Below, in pieces: positions 9,077 through 18,235 of a stretch of DNA of 64,000 nucleotides (the first letter of the stretch is position 1; every line of letters starts with the position of its first letter). The stretch is taken from NCBI RefSeq assembly GCF_000015205.1, contig NC_008701.1, positions 809,436 to 873,435 of the forward strand, written 5' to 3'. The position numbers were made by a program, and so were the translations under genes. Source of the DNA: Pyrobaculum islandicum DSM 4184. GTDB taxonomy: Archaea; Thermoproteota; Thermoprotei; Thermoproteales; Thermoproteaceae. Below the pieces are notes generated by a model. It saw nothing but the letters and a program-made list of their open reading frames with translations. It did no database searches and had not been told where the DNA came from.

Positions 9077-9466
9077 CTAGATTTTATTAACCTCCCGTTT
9101 TTTAGAGAGGAGTTTCATCGTTGCTTGTACTAAATCGCCTTTTGTCTCAATTAGCGCCTTTATCACTTCTTCACGGGATGCGCCAGTCTGTTCCATAACT
9201 AGTGAGATATCCTCTTCGTTTGGTTGATATCCGGCTGGCTGTTGTTGAGACGTGGGTTGTATTCTCTCCACAGCACCCTCAGAAGCTTGTATCTGATACA
9301 ACAGGATCTTATTAGGCATTTTCATAAGGGCCACGGTTGGGCTGTTTATCCTAATCACATCGCCGTTTTTCAACCTCAATTCTACATATGCCACATCTAT
9401 CTCTTCAACTTTTATGCCCATCCTCTTCAAGATTTTCTCTAGCTCTCTGATATTTGTAGGAATCAT
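9077..9466 (-). CDS. nac: Nascent polypeptide-associated complex protein (NAC alpha)
   Basis: Ribosome-bound chaperone for emerging chains; in archaea a homodimer. The 129 residues have a NAC beta-barrel ([19 protein letters not shown]) and a C-terminal UBA domain ([20 protein letters not shown]). The middle has a Gln/Pro-rich linker. The ATG overlaps the AlaRS stop by 4 bases, so the two are translationally coupled. Confidence 0.95.
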
Positions 9467-12141
9467 GACAACGCCTTCTTTAAAGCCTCTTTTAAAGTCT
9501 GTATATCGCCCTTGTAAAGACCTTGAGCAAAAGTCTTAGAGCCGCCGCCTCTAAACCCCGCCTCTCTTAGCGTTTTAACTACCGGCGTAACGTCCACGCC
9601 TCCTGTATATATAGTCACGCGGTCGCCGCCGACAAAAACTAGCACGAGGTCTTTGTCGCGACGTGTAGCCGCTAGGGCTATATGTTTAGCCAACTCGTCA
9701 TCGTTAAGCTCCACAACGGCCACTCTGTATTTCCCTATTTGCTCTGCCCTTAGATTTTCGGCTACTACCGCAGCGTAAAGCTCTGCATAGTGTTTAGCCC
9801 TTCTCTCTGCCTCTTCGGCTCTCTGAAGAAGTTTTTTCACAGATTCCACGAACTCCTCCCGGCTACCGCCTATTATATGGGCGGCTTCGGCTAGTTTGCG
9901 CTCTAGTTCTTGTATATAGGCAAGGGCGTGCATCCCTGTTGTAAACACAAACCGTACTACGCCGTCTGCAATACGCTCGACCTTTTGGATTTTTATAAGG
10001 CCTATTTCCCCCGTAGATCTCAAATGTGTCCCTCCGCACGCCTGTATGTCGAAGGGTTCTTCGTCAGGTCCGATCTGCAATACTCTAATTTCTCTTGTTG
10101 GCACAACGCCTCCCTGGTATAGTATAAAGCCGTATTTAGCCTCAGCCTCATTCCTAGGCATAATTTTGACATAAACCGGCAGATTTTCCTGAACTACTTT
10201 ATTGGCTAACTCTTCAATCTTGGCAATTTCCTCAGCTGTCGGCAATTTGTAATGCGTTACATCTAGCCTGCTGGAGGGTATATCCTTTTGAGCACCTGCT
10301 TGCCATATGTGAGGGCCGAGCACCCTCCTTATGCTCTGTATCAAGACGTGAGTTCCCGTGTGCATCTTCATCAAGCTGTATCTCCTCTCCCAGTCTATTT
10401 CTCCGACGACCTCAGCCCCCTCGGGAGGCAACTGCCCCTCCACCACGTGTACAACGACGTGGCCGACCCTCTGCACGTCGACTACCTTGGCCTCGCCGCC
10501 TTGGAACTTCAAGACGCCTCTGTCCGCCGGTTGGCCGCCGCCCTCTGGATAAAACGCCGTCTGGTCCAGAACCACATATCTCCCGTCTATGACCCGGAGC
10601 ACCCTGGCCTTGAAGCTCCTCATGTAGGAGTCCTCGTAGAAGAGCTCCCGCGTCCTGGGGAGGTCAGCCACCTTGCTCATCTCCACCAAGGGGGACTCCG
10701 GCTTCTTCTCCCTCTTGGCGTGTCTCGCCGCGAGCTTGGTGTAGAAGTCGTCGGGCACCTTCACCTCTGCCCCCAGCGACTTGGCCACCTCGGCCACGAT
10801 CTCAGGCGGTATGCCTTGGCTGTCGTAAAGCGCCACGAGGTCATCTGTGTCTAACCCAGCGCGGCCGCGGCGTCTGGCCTCCTCCAGGGCCTTCTTCACC
10901 GCCGCGGGGGCGGACTTGAGGACCTCTCTGTACTTCTTCTCCTCTAGGTCTACAAGCTCTAGAATTAGGTCTCTGGCAGCCCAGATCTCGGGATATTCCC
11001 TCTTGAGCTCGGCTAGGTGCATGTCGAAGAGCTCCACAAGGGGGGCGTCTATCCCGACCACTCTGAGGTTTTTGAGTATCCTCCGTATCAACAGCCTCGC
11101 CAGGTAGCCGGCGCCTGTGTTAGAGGGGATCACCCCATCTGCGATCATCCAGGAGACCGTCCTGCTGTGGTCCGCCAGAACATAGAGCGCTTCTTGGGGT
11201 CTCACCACCTCTCTCAACCATTTGGGGTCTACGCCTATTTTCTCTGCAATAATGTCATAGGCCTTATCTAAGCCTATAACCTCGGGATCCATCTGACCAA
11301 AATATATAGAGGCTCTACCCATTATGTCCGCCGGCGGCTCTGGAATACCTACTTTTTGTCTTACTTTGGCAAGGTAGTGGCTAAAGACTGCATCGTATAT
11401 AGTTGGCGTTCCTTTTAAAAGCCAGTATATTCTCTCAAGTCCATATCCCGTATCTACGATCTTTAGCGGTAACTCGACGTATTTTCCGTCTTTTACCTCG
11501 TAGTGCATAAAGACTAACGTAGCCACTTCTAGACCTCTTACCAATACTTCAAAACACTCTCCAGCATTGCCGCCGCCTTCCCACATAGACTCCTTAAAAG
11601 TTATCTCGTCTTGGGGGATCCCCAACTCCTTTGTGAAAAACTCGTAGGCATATTGAGTGGTCTCGTCTATCCAATACACATATTTGTCTGGGTAGTTGAA
11701 TGCATGGTGGGCCATCATTTCAAAACCGGTTAAATGGCGTCCACTACGGCCAACTTTATCAACGTCTGTTAACCTAATGGAGGGTTGAGAAATGACAAGA
11801 GGATTGGCAGGCGGAGGTACTGCGCCACTGGTAACCCACGGTTGGAAGTCGTATATTGAGGCGCCGACGAGATATACGTCATCACGCCATCTCGCCACTA
11901 CGGGATACCGCTTTATTCTAACATGGCCGTTTCTCTCAAAAAATCTTAGGAATCTCTCCCGTAGCTCCGCCGGCGATTCTATCGACGTCTTAGTCGGCGG
12001 ATTACCTATGAAGCCGTAAGGAACACAAGGTTGATCTCCGCAATATATTTGGTCTGCCCGGCGAGTCCAGAAATAGGATTTGCAGAGGGGGCATTGCTTC
12101 CTTAGGAAGTTCGAATTGAGTAGAACTTTGGCAGACAGCAT
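9463..12141 (-). CDS. alaS: Alanyl-tRNA synthetase
   Basis: Charges tRNA-Ala. The 892 residues are full length for the archaeal form. An N-terminal Cys cluster (C17, C20, C34, C39), special to archaeal AlaRS, precedes the class II catalytic core ([31 protein letters not shown]). The editing domain has zinc-binding HTGTH at 594-598 and CGGTH at 702-706. The C-Ala/DHHA1 end has the glycine-rich [12 protein letters not shown]. It heads the series AlaRS-NAC-L10e. A TATA box lies about 23 bases upstream of the ATG, shared with the divergent gene. Confidence 0.98.
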
Positions 12142-12159
12142 CTCCTAGCGTTGTTGTTT

Positions 12160-12168
12160 TATTTATAA
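12160..12168. promoter_or_regulatory. Shared bidirectional TATA box (alaS and divergent ORF)
   Basis: The 44-base space between the two start codons holds one clear TATA-like stretch, atttataag on the plus strand and cttataaat on the minus strand. Its centre is about 21 bases before the plus-strand ATG and 23 bases before the AlaRS ATG. The two transcripts would therefore compete for, or share, one TBP site. Confidence 0.5.
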
Positions 12169-12184
12169 GTTTGTTCATCACCGT

Positions 12185-12574
12185 ATGGAATTAGAAGATG
12201 CCATATTCTTGCTTAATGAAAAACTTAGAAGCAAGTCATTCCGCAAAGCCGTAGGCATTAGAGTTGTTGAAGCAATAGAGACGTTAGTAAAGGCGTTCCA
12301 ATGTGGCTCTTGTATCTCAGAACGAGAGGCTAAAGAGATGTTAAATAATTACTATATCTTTGAGTCCAGACTTAGACGTCTTATCGAACTCTATGATAAA
12401 ATCAGTAGAGGGTCTCTGAGGGCTGTGATTAGAGAAGTTCTGGGAGAAGATCTTCCAGCAGAGCCGTTGGAATACGACTTATTAATGAGAGAGCTAGAGC
12501 TCTATAGGAAATACGTTTTTTCTATTGCTGAGCGTGTTTTACGGTGTCACTCTTCGACGAGTTCTAAGGCGTAG
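12185..12574 (+). CDS. Hypothetical helical protein
   Basis: Not recognised. 129 residues, predicted all-helical, with a CGSC pair near residue 40 and many charged residues. It has a good TATA box 21 bases upstream and divergent placement from AlaRS. The last 28 bases overlap the end of the Spt4 gene on the other strand. Probably a real gene with no assignable role. Confidence 0.7.
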   Translation: MELEDAIFLLNEKLRSKSFRKAVGIRVVEAIETLVKAFQCGSCISEREAKEMLNNYYIFESRLRRLIELYDKISRGSLRAVIREVLGEDLPAEPLEYDLLMRELELYRKYVFSIAERVLRCHSSTSSKA

Positions 12575-12768
12575 ATCCCTGGCTTGTCAATGCCTAGTCT
12601 CTTCGCTATGCAAGACTTTGCCGGGTCTATGACTGCTATCATACCTCGCCATTTGTATACAAACTCTTCCGAGCCGCAGTTGGGACATTGTTTTGCATCT
12701 TCTGGCACTACAAACTTACACTGTTTACAGGCCTTGTACCCCGCAAGCGTTCTCTTTCTCGTACTCAT
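12547..12768 (-). CDS. spt4: Transcription elongation factor Spt4 (RNA polymerase subunit E'')
   Basis: Partner of Spt5/NusG in keeping RNA polymerase clamped during elongation. The 73-residue protein carries a four-cysteine zinc ribbon (C14, C17, C28, C31; ACKQCKF and QCPNCGSEEF) and the core GMIAVIDPAKSCIAKRLGID. It overlaps the Rpo7 gene by 4 bases, the conserved archaeal arrangement. Confidence 0.95.
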   Translation of the reverse strand: MSTRKRTLAGYKACKQCKFVVPEDAKQCPNCGSEEFVYKWRGMIAVIDPAKSCIAKRLGIDKPGIYALELVEE

Positions 12769-13352
12769 GTCTTTTTGACAGCCGGTTTTTTCTCCTTAAT
12801 CCATTCCATCTTGCCAAGCCCCGGCATGCGCATTGTTAATGTAACACGGAGAAGTAGGTCTGTCCCCTCTCTAGGCGTTGTAAAGCTAACACCAGTGATA
12901 CGCGCCCTTACTATGTCGCCAACACTTATCTTTCTTTTACTCCTCTCTCCGATGTAGCTCTTTGTACTTGCGTCAAAGAAAATGTTAGGTTCGTCCATGA
13001 CATGTATTTTGTTTATAAAACCAAGAATAGGCCCTATCCTCACTAACATCCCCATCTCTCTGACGTTTTCTACGACACCCTCTATAATTTCGCCATCTAG
13101 GGGCATATATGCAAGCATTGTAAAAACGGCCCTATGGTAGGTTCCCCCATCGCCAAATACTATCCTTCCCTCGCGGCCTACTTTTGCCGTGAGAACCGCT
13201 ACGACATAACCCACCTCTCTTAATACCCTCCCCTCGTACTTACTCCTTAGCTGTTGTAATGCAATATCTTCCAGAGGTTTGCCAAATTCTGTCGGCGGAA
13301 TTCTAACATAGTCCTCAGCCTCAACTAATCTAAATGGCACGATGTTTGGCAT
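12765..13352 (-). CDS. rpo7: RNA polymerase subunit Rpo7 (RpoE')
   Basis: Forms the stalk of archaeal RNA polymerase with Rpo4 and binds nascent RNA. The 195 residues show the N-terminal tip domain (LVEAEDYVRIPPTEFGKPLE) and an S1/OB domain (EIIEGVVENVREMGMLVRIG, then GFINKIHVMDEP). It lies between the PIN-domain gene (21-base gap) and Spt4 (4-base overlap). Confidence 0.96.
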   Translation of the reverse strand: MPNIVPFRLVEAEDYVRIPPTEFGKPLEDIALQQLRSKYEGRVLREVGYVVAVLTAKVGREGRIVFGDGGTYHRAVFTMLAYMPLDGEIIEGVVENVREMGMLVRIGPILGFINKIHVMDEPNIFFDASTKSYIGERSKRKISVGDIVRARITGVSFTTPREGTDLLLRVTLTMRMPGLGKMEWIKEKKPAVKKT

Positions 13353-13373
13353 ATTGCAGTTTATATACTTTAC

Positions 13374-13715
13374 CTAATAGACGACTAGCTGACCTTTGTG
13401 AAATTTTGCCACAGGAATACCAAGAGCTCTCGCCTTTTTTACAAGTGCAGAATCTCCCGTCACTAAAACTGCCCCAAGCTCTTGGGCTGTTTCTAACACA
13501 GCTCTGTCGGCAGGTCTCTCTTTGTTATATCGCTTTGGCCTAAGAAGCTGTAGAAGTTCTAAGGCGACACGCGCTTTTCTATTTCTAGTTGCTAAAAGCC
13601 TTAGCTCCTCTTCAACAGCTGTCGGTATATAGACTTCGTGTTCTAGTAGCTGTTCTACATCAATTCTTTGTTCTATTATGTATATTAGGGCGGAGGTATC
13701 AAGTACAAGTTTCAC
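13374..13715 (-). CDS. PIN-domain nuclease, FCF1/UTP24-like
   Basis: Predicted metal-dependent RNase. 113 residues with the PIN acidic residues in LDTSALIYIIE (D6) and the later VLVTGDSALVKKARALGIP. A COG1412-type PIN gene commonly stands before rpo7 in archaea, and relatives (Fcf1/Utp24) cut pre-rRNA, so a rRNA-processing role is inferred rather than a toxin role. There is no antitoxin beside it. Overlaps the upstream ATPase gene by 4 bases. Confidence 0.8.
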   Translation of the reverse strand: MKLVLDTSALIYIIEQRIDVEQLLEHEVYIPTAVEEELRLLATRNRKARVALELLQLLRPKRYNKERPADRAVLETAQELGAVLVTGDSALVKKARALGIPVAKFHKGQLVVY

Positions 13716-14755
13716 AGAGCTGTCGTTTGAACGCCAAGCTTATGCGCAATTTTTGCAAAGGCTGGATCTCTGGCTGCCATAACTAACTGGAGTTTTCGTT
13801 TCTTAGCTATCTCTAGCACTGTAGATACTAAAGGCTCGGCTTTATCACTGGGAACTGCCAAATCTATATCGTCGATAAACACAACGGAGCCTTCGTTTGC
13901 TAAAATTAACTGGAGGAGAATTGGAAACACTGCCTTGGTATAATTTCCAGCGTTGTAGACATTTGTCCAAAGACCGCCCTTTTTTACATACATAGCTATT
14001 CTCCCGCTTTTTACAAGCCCAACTCGTACATCTTCTACATCTGCAATATGTAGATAAGTATAAAGCTCTTCTCTAGTTCTCTCATAGGACGATTGCGTCA
14101 AAATACGAGATATATGGTGTGGAGTAAACTGACCCTCCGGACCAACGCTTGTAGCCGGCATCAAGTCTACATGTGTTTCATATGTATACTTCCACGCCGC
14201 CAGTCTCCTCCCACTGATAAAGTAGAACTTGTCTTTTACCCCTATCCGGAGACTTAAGAGCGCTCTTTCAGCCGCACGGACGCGCTCGTCCTCCACGGCG
14301 CCACATGTGATTAATACGTCTTCGTTCATAACGGCATATGGCGCTGTACAAAGATCTATCTCTACAGGATATAAGAGAGCGCCTCTTTCACCTTTTTTTG
14401 CCATCTTAGCCAAAAGTTTATTGTCTCTGCCAACCCACTGTTCTACATAATTTGTTGCCGTGGCGTATTTATAACCGTAAATTATATCGCCTTCTTCTAA
14501 TCCGACAGTAATCTCTATAACAAAGGGAATCCTTAAATCGCCGCCGTGGTGTATATCCTCGGGCTCATGGATAATTAAGAGGGGGCCCTCTAACGCTAGC
14601 CACTGTTCTCCACGGCTTTGTAGTAAAAGCGCTACGGCTTCCATAAATGTAGTCTTGCCAGAGTTGGGAGGGCCAAAGAGTAAAGTGTATTGCCCCAATT
14701 CGATGCATTTGTTGACTACGGCGCGGAATTTTTCTAAACATATACGCTTAATCAT
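13712..14755 (-). CDS. AAA-type ATPase (RecF/SMC-like P-loop)
   Basis: 347 residues with Walker A GPPNSGKTTFME at about 28-39 and a Walker B-like GSVVFIDDIDLAVP near 300, followed by a conserved block around KLQLVMAARDPAF. The layout resembles AAA_15/AAA_21 ATPases (SMC-like head without a long coiled coil). It overlaps both neighbours by 4 bases (HIT gene upstream, PIN gene downstream). Coupling to PIN-Rpo7-Spt4 suggests RNA or DNA metabolism, but the actual function is unknown. Confidence 0.78.
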   Translation of the reverse strand: MIKRICLEKFRAVVNKCIELGQYTLLFGPPNSGKTTFMEAVALLLQSRGEQWLALEGPLLIIHEPEDIHHGGDLRIPFVIEITVGLEEGDIIYGYKYATATNYVEQWVGRDNKLLAKMAKKGERGALLYPVEIDLCTAPYAVMNEDVLITCGAVEDERVRAAERALLSLRIGVKDKFYFISGRRLAAWKYTYETHVDLMPATSVGPEGQFTPHHISRILTQSSYERTREELYTYLHIADVEDVRVGLVKSGRIAMYVKKGGLWTNVYNAGNYTKAVFPILLQLILANEGSVVFIDDIDLAVPSDKAEPLVSTVLEIAKKRKLQLVMAARDPAFAKIAHKLGVQTTAL

Positions 14756-15225
14756 AACGTCTCTCTCAACTCTCTAGTAAGTTTAACAAGAGCCTGAGAT
14801 AGCTCCTCAACCTCCACCATCTTATCTCGGGGGATTATGTGGAGGTGTAGATGGCCCTCTAACCCAGCGCCTGCTGCTCTGCCGATGTTTAGCCCAATTA
14901 TAAAGTCTCTAGCCCCTACGACTTTTCTCAGGGCGTGCACCAATTTCTTCGCCATCTGAATCATCTCAACCCACTCGTTGTAGTCCAGTTCTTCAAATTG
15001 TGAAATATGTCTATACGGCGCCACCATCACATGGCCCCAAGTGTAGGGGTATTTATTGAGTATAGCAAAGACGTGTCTCCCTCTCGCTGGTACTAAATTT
15101 TCGTCGTCTCTTTCGATTTCTTTAGCCGCTTTACATAGGAAACATTCGTCCCTTCCTAAATTCTGTATGTACCTATAGCGCCAGGGAGCGTATATCACCT
15201 GGAAATCCACACAGTAAAGCTCCAA
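14752..15225 (-). CDS. HIT-family nucleotide hydrolase/transferase
   Basis: 157 residues with the histidine triad at H125, H127 and H129 (GHLHLHIIPRDK). A CFLC pair (C28, C31) may bind zinc together with a later His. The family cleaves nucleoside-phosphate bonds, for example Ap4A or AMP-lysine adducts. The first gene of the HIT-ATPase-PIN-Rpo7-Spt4 series. Substrate unknown. Confidence 0.88.
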   Translation of the reverse strand: MELYCVDFQVIYAPWRYRYIQNLGRDECFLCKAAKEIERDDENLVPARGRHVFAILNKYPYTWGHVMVAPYRHISQFEELDYNEWVEMIQMAKKLVHALRKVVGARDFIIGLNIGRAAGAGLEGHLHLHIIPRDKMVEVEELSQALVKLTRELRETL

Positions 15226-15233
15226 AGGTTATT

Positions 15234-15437
15234 TTAATGATTTATCCTACGTATCAGAATTTTTCCTGACACCGCATGGTATACCGCCTCTATATCTTCC
15301 ATGTTTTGTACGAGCGTTATCTTATCTATCCAAGACATTTCAACGCCAATAGATTCTAATATTTTATCCAAGTCCACTGGCTCTTCTCCCACTTTAGAGG
15401 CTACTAGTTTAGCCAGCACACGGATATCCACAGACAT
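15234..15437 (-). CDS. Small conserved-type hypothetical protein
   Basis: Unrecognised. I choose the internal ATG (protein MSVDIRVLAKLVASKVGEEP, about 67 residues) because the longer reading frame back to 15470 would place the upstream AT-rich promoter-like stretch inside the gene. Predicted mixed helix/strand, charged, soluble. It ends 8 bases before the HIT gene start, so it probably leads that operon. Confidence 0.6.
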   Translation of the reverse strand: MSVDIRVLAKLVASKVGEEPVDLDKILESIGVEMSWIDKITLVQNMEDIEAVYHAVSGKILIRRINH

Positions 15438-15524
15438 ATAAGCAGTTACATATATCAAACCAACGTGCAAAATCCCCGCCGCGAGATACGAGATATGTTA
15501 AAATTTTAGTCGTGATATGGGGCC

Positions 15525-16217
15525 GTGGCCACATTTAATACGCCTTGTGTAGTGGCTCTAGGAATATCTTCAGGAAAGGCAATTTACCTAGAGGTAGAAA
15601 GTGGAAAGAGAGTAGAGGAGTATGTAGGCGTTTCCATAGATTCTGTTGAGCCAGGAGTACATGGCGAATTCCTAAGCGGCCACATGGCATTTGCCTCTTT
15701 TTCTACAACTATCGTTAAAGCCGTAGCCATAGGCAAACCTGCCTATGTGCTTGACTTAAGCGGATTTAAGCCTCTTCCACAAAAAGTTGTTACACTTAAC
15801 AGCATTAAGTCTAGAGAGTTCGGAAAGTGGGAGTCCGTATGGAATAAACCGATATACCTCTCCACCTCTGGGCTAACTGTAGCAATTGGCGCGTCAAGAG
15901 CCGGATCGCTACTCCATATAAATGCGGTTCCTTCAGACGTAGAGCTAGCTAAGAAGGTGTTGGCAACTGCCGGCGTTCTCCAAAGAGCTGGAGAGTTAAG
16001 TATGAGCTGTACTTGTAGATTGGGGCTTATGCCATATGAAATTTTTGTGACAAAAGGAAATAGGTATATTGTGGCAAAGTTTTACCTAAACGCTACATCT
16101 GACCGTAGTAAGAAGGTTTTCTTCATAGCTGGCGAAGGGGGGAATGTCATACGCCGTAGAGAGGCCGAAGTAGCTGAGGCGGAAATCGTGGCCTATGAAT
16201 TTATAAGATCGTTGTAA
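15525..16217 (+). CDS. Hypothetical protein upstream of sugar nucleotidyltransferase
   Basis: Not recognised. 230 residues from a GTG start. Predicted alpha/beta, no membrane helix, with a CTC motif (SMSCTCRLGLMPYEIF) in the second half. A TATA-like stretch (tgttaaaatttt) precedes it. The stop is 7 bases before the pyrophosphorylase gene, so the two are probably co-transcribed. Function not inferable. Confidence 0.75.
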   Translation: MATFNTPCVVALGISSGKAIYLEVESGKRVEEYVGVSIDSVEPGVHGEFLSGHMAFASFSTTIVKAVAIGKPAYVLDLSGFKPLPQKVVTLNSIKSREFGKWESVWNKPIYLSTSGLTVAIGASRAGSLLHINAVPSDVELAKKVLATAGVLQRAGELSMSCTCRLGLMPYEIFVTKGNRYIVAKFYLNATSDRSKKVFFIAGEGGNVIRRREAEVAEAEIVAYEFIRSL

Positions 16218-16224
16218 TTTCTAC

Positions 16225-17304
16225 GTGGCTGAGAGTGGCATTATTTTAGCCGGTGGTTTTGCCACTAGATTGAGACCGCTCAGTTATACAAAGCCTAAAC
16301 CGCTTTTCCCCGTCCTGGGGAGGCCCGTGCTTGACTGGGTAATTGAGAAAGTTGCCGAAGTTACAGAGCCTGTGATATCTGCAAGATATCTGTCTAACAT
16401 AATCAAAAACTACGTGGCCGCCAGATGGGGAGATAGAGTGAGAGTTATAGAGGAGGATAAGCCGTTGGGCGATGGCGGTGCTGTTATAAATGTAGTTAAA
16501 AGTCTCGGCTTAAGAGGCCCTATTATTGTGGCTAATGGCGATGTTTTTACAGACCTCTCTGTAAAAAGCCTATGGGAATATCATAAGAGGTCTGGCGCCG
16601 CGGTGACTATAGCACTAATTGAGGTACCTCCCGATGAAATAAGCAGATTTGGCATAGCGGTATTAGATGAGAGAGGCCACATCAAGAGATTTGTAGAGAA
16701 GCCCAGAGAGCCTATTGGAAGCAACTTAGCTAATGCCGGCTTTTACATCTTCGAGCCCGAGGCAGTGAAAGAATTTCCCGAGTCAAACTCCGGAGAGGTG
16801 AAAATAGCCAAACACATAATTCCACGCCTCATGGAAAAATTCGACATATATGGTTATATACACCGGGGGTTGTGGTTTGACATTGGAACTTACAACGACT
16901 ATCTAAAGGCTAATTTCGCAGCGCTTGACAATTGTAAATTCTGTAGTCCAGAGGTGCCCGGTGTGAAAATTATACCGCCTGTCTATATGGGAGAAGGCGT
17001 TGTAATAGGGCCTGGAAGCGTGATAGGGCCTTACGCAGTTATTGGAGCCAGGAGTAAGTTAGGGCCCTATGTCCGTGTTAAGGAAAGTGTTCTAATGGAG
17101 GGGGTTGTGGCCGAAGCGGGGGCGTATATCTACCGCTCTATTGTAGGTGAAGGCGTTGTTTTAGGCAAGTGGGTGCGCTTAATAGAGGCTGTAGTAGCGG
17201 ACGGCGTTTATGTCAAAGACGAAGTATATGTAGGCCGGGGCGCTGCGGTGGGGCCGAATAGAGAGGTAGAACAGGATGTAAAAGATGGAGAGATTTTACC
17301 CTAG
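16225..17304 (+). CDS. Sugar-1-phosphate nucleotidyltransferase with left-handed beta-helix
   Basis: Makes NDP-sugars from NTP and sugar-1-phosphate. 359 residues (GTG start): N-terminal Rossmann-like domain with the signature GGFATRLRP (10-18) and PKP (24-26), and a likely metal Asp in NGDVFTDL (D106). The C-terminus has hexapeptide repeats (IGPGSVIGPYAVIG-like, about 250-350). The class includes mannose-1-phosphate guanylyltransferase and glucose-1-phosphate thymidylyltransferase; the sugar and base cannot be decided here. Convergent with the BtpA-like gene, overlapping by 9 bases. A second, diverged paralogue lies at 52-53 kb. Confidence 0.88.
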   Translation: MAESGIILAGGFATRLRPLSYTKPKPLFPVLGRPVLDWVIEKVAEVTEPVISARYLSNIIKNYVAARWGDRVRVIEEDKPLGDGGAVINVVKSLGLRGPIIVANGDVFTDLSVKSLWEYHKRSGAAVTIALIEVPPDEISRFGIAVLDERGHIKRFVEKPREPIGSNLANAGFYIFEPEAVKEFPESNSGEVKIAKHIIPRLMEKFDIYGYIHRGLWFDIGTYNDYLKANFAALDNCKFCSPEVPGVKIIPPVYMGEGVVIGPGSVIGPYAVIGARSKLGPYVRVKESVLMEGVVAEAGAYIYRSIVGEGVVLGKWVRLIEAVVADGVYVKDEVYVGRGAAVGPNREVEQDVKDGEILP

Positions 17305-18021
17305 CAATAGCGGTCTCTTAGGTTTTAGTACCGCCCTGGCGTTCTGAACAAACTTTTTGGCCTTCTCTAGATCCACCTCCTTCCCCTCTTTTAGACAAGT
17401 CCCCACTATTGCTCCATCTACAATTTTCAATAGGGCTAATGTATTAAAACAGATGCCGCTACCAGCTAACACTGGAAGGTCGGTGTAAGCTCTTGCAGTC
17501 GCAAGCTCCACAGGGTCTGGCGGTTCGCCTGTTTTTCTGCCAGTTATTACAATAGCGTCAGGCTTCGCTCTTGTCGACGCTACTTCTACGGCTTCTGCTA
17601 GTGTCGGAGGATACAGCGACACGCCGTGTTTTACGTGTACATCAGCCAGCGTTTTTACTCCTTTAACATAAGGGGCCTCTGGGAGTAATATGCCAGATTC
17701 GGAGAGAACTATGTCTGTATAGGCGTTGCAACGTATAAAGCGGGCACCTGTGTATCTAGCTATAACCGCTGCCTTGCGACAAGCGTTTCTCAGAAGATTC
17801 ACCCCGACGGGGACTGATACCGTATGTATCACATCTCTTATAGCTACTGTCACAGCAATAGCGGTTTTGAAGTCTGCCTTGGGTTTAAATGGGGCGTCAT
17901 AGAAATTTTCAACTAATATGGCGTCTACCCCAGCCTCCTCTAACCTCCTGGCGTTTCTAACTGCGTGATCTAAATAATTGGGGTCGTCTACTGGAAGTAG
18001 GTGTAAGACTCCTATTAGCAT
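17296..18021 (-). CDS. BtpA/SgcQ family protein
   Basis: 241 residues with a TIM-barrel layout and family landmarks GVLHLLPVDDPNY, RRLEEAGVDAILVENFYDAP, and TGRKTGEPPDP followed by VLAGSGICFNT. Cyanobacterial BtpA affects photosystem I assembly, which cannot apply here. SgcQ-type relatives look like sugar-metabolism or nucleosidase enzymes. Function in archaea unknown. Single gene between convergent and divergent neighbours. Confidence 0.85.
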   Translation of the reverse strand: MLIGVLHLLPVDDPNYLDHAVRNARRLEEAGVDAILVENFYDAPFKPKADFKTAIAVTVAIRDVIHTVSVPVGVNLLRNACRKAAVIARYTGARFIRCNAYTDIVLSESGILLPEAPYVKGVKTLADVHVKHGVSLYPPTLAEAVEVASTRAKPDAIVITGRKTGEPPDPVELATARAYTDLPVLAGSGICFNTLALLKIVDGAIVGTCLKEGKEVDLEKAKKFVQNARAVLKPKRPLLLG

Positions 18022-18058
18022 ATTAATCTTTTTAAACCAAGTTTAATTTTCCTCGCCT

Positions 18059-18235
18059 ATGGTATATCCGCCAAAGACTTTAATGATAGGTAGGTGTTCT
18101 AGATGCGGAAAAAGACTTTATCTATTTGAGGATAGGTACATCTGTAGAAGAGGCAATTATGTATTTTGTGAAGTTTGTGCAAGAAAACTCCAGTATAAAT
18201 GTCCCGACGGCGTGACTCCCCTTGAACGCGTCTAA
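18059..18235 (+). CDS. 58-residue six-cysteine zinc-finger-like protein
   Basis: Short ORF beginning MVYPPKTLMIGRCSRCGKRL. Six cysteines at 13, 16, 29, 37, 40 and 48, including CSRC and CEVC pairs, fit one or two zinc sites of ribbon or LIM-like type. TATA-like DNA (gtttaattttcc) lies upstream. Its end overlaps the start of the next gene by 14 bases if that gene begins at the TTG, suggesting coupling. No family assigned. Confidence 0.65.
   Translation: MVYPPKTLMIGRCSRCGKRLYLFEDRYICRRGNYVFCEVCARKLQYKCPDGVTPLERV

Noticed and set aside
10288-10854. 188-residue plus-strand frame inside alaS
   Set aside because: Shadow of the AlaRS gene on the opposite strand; no independent promoter or family.
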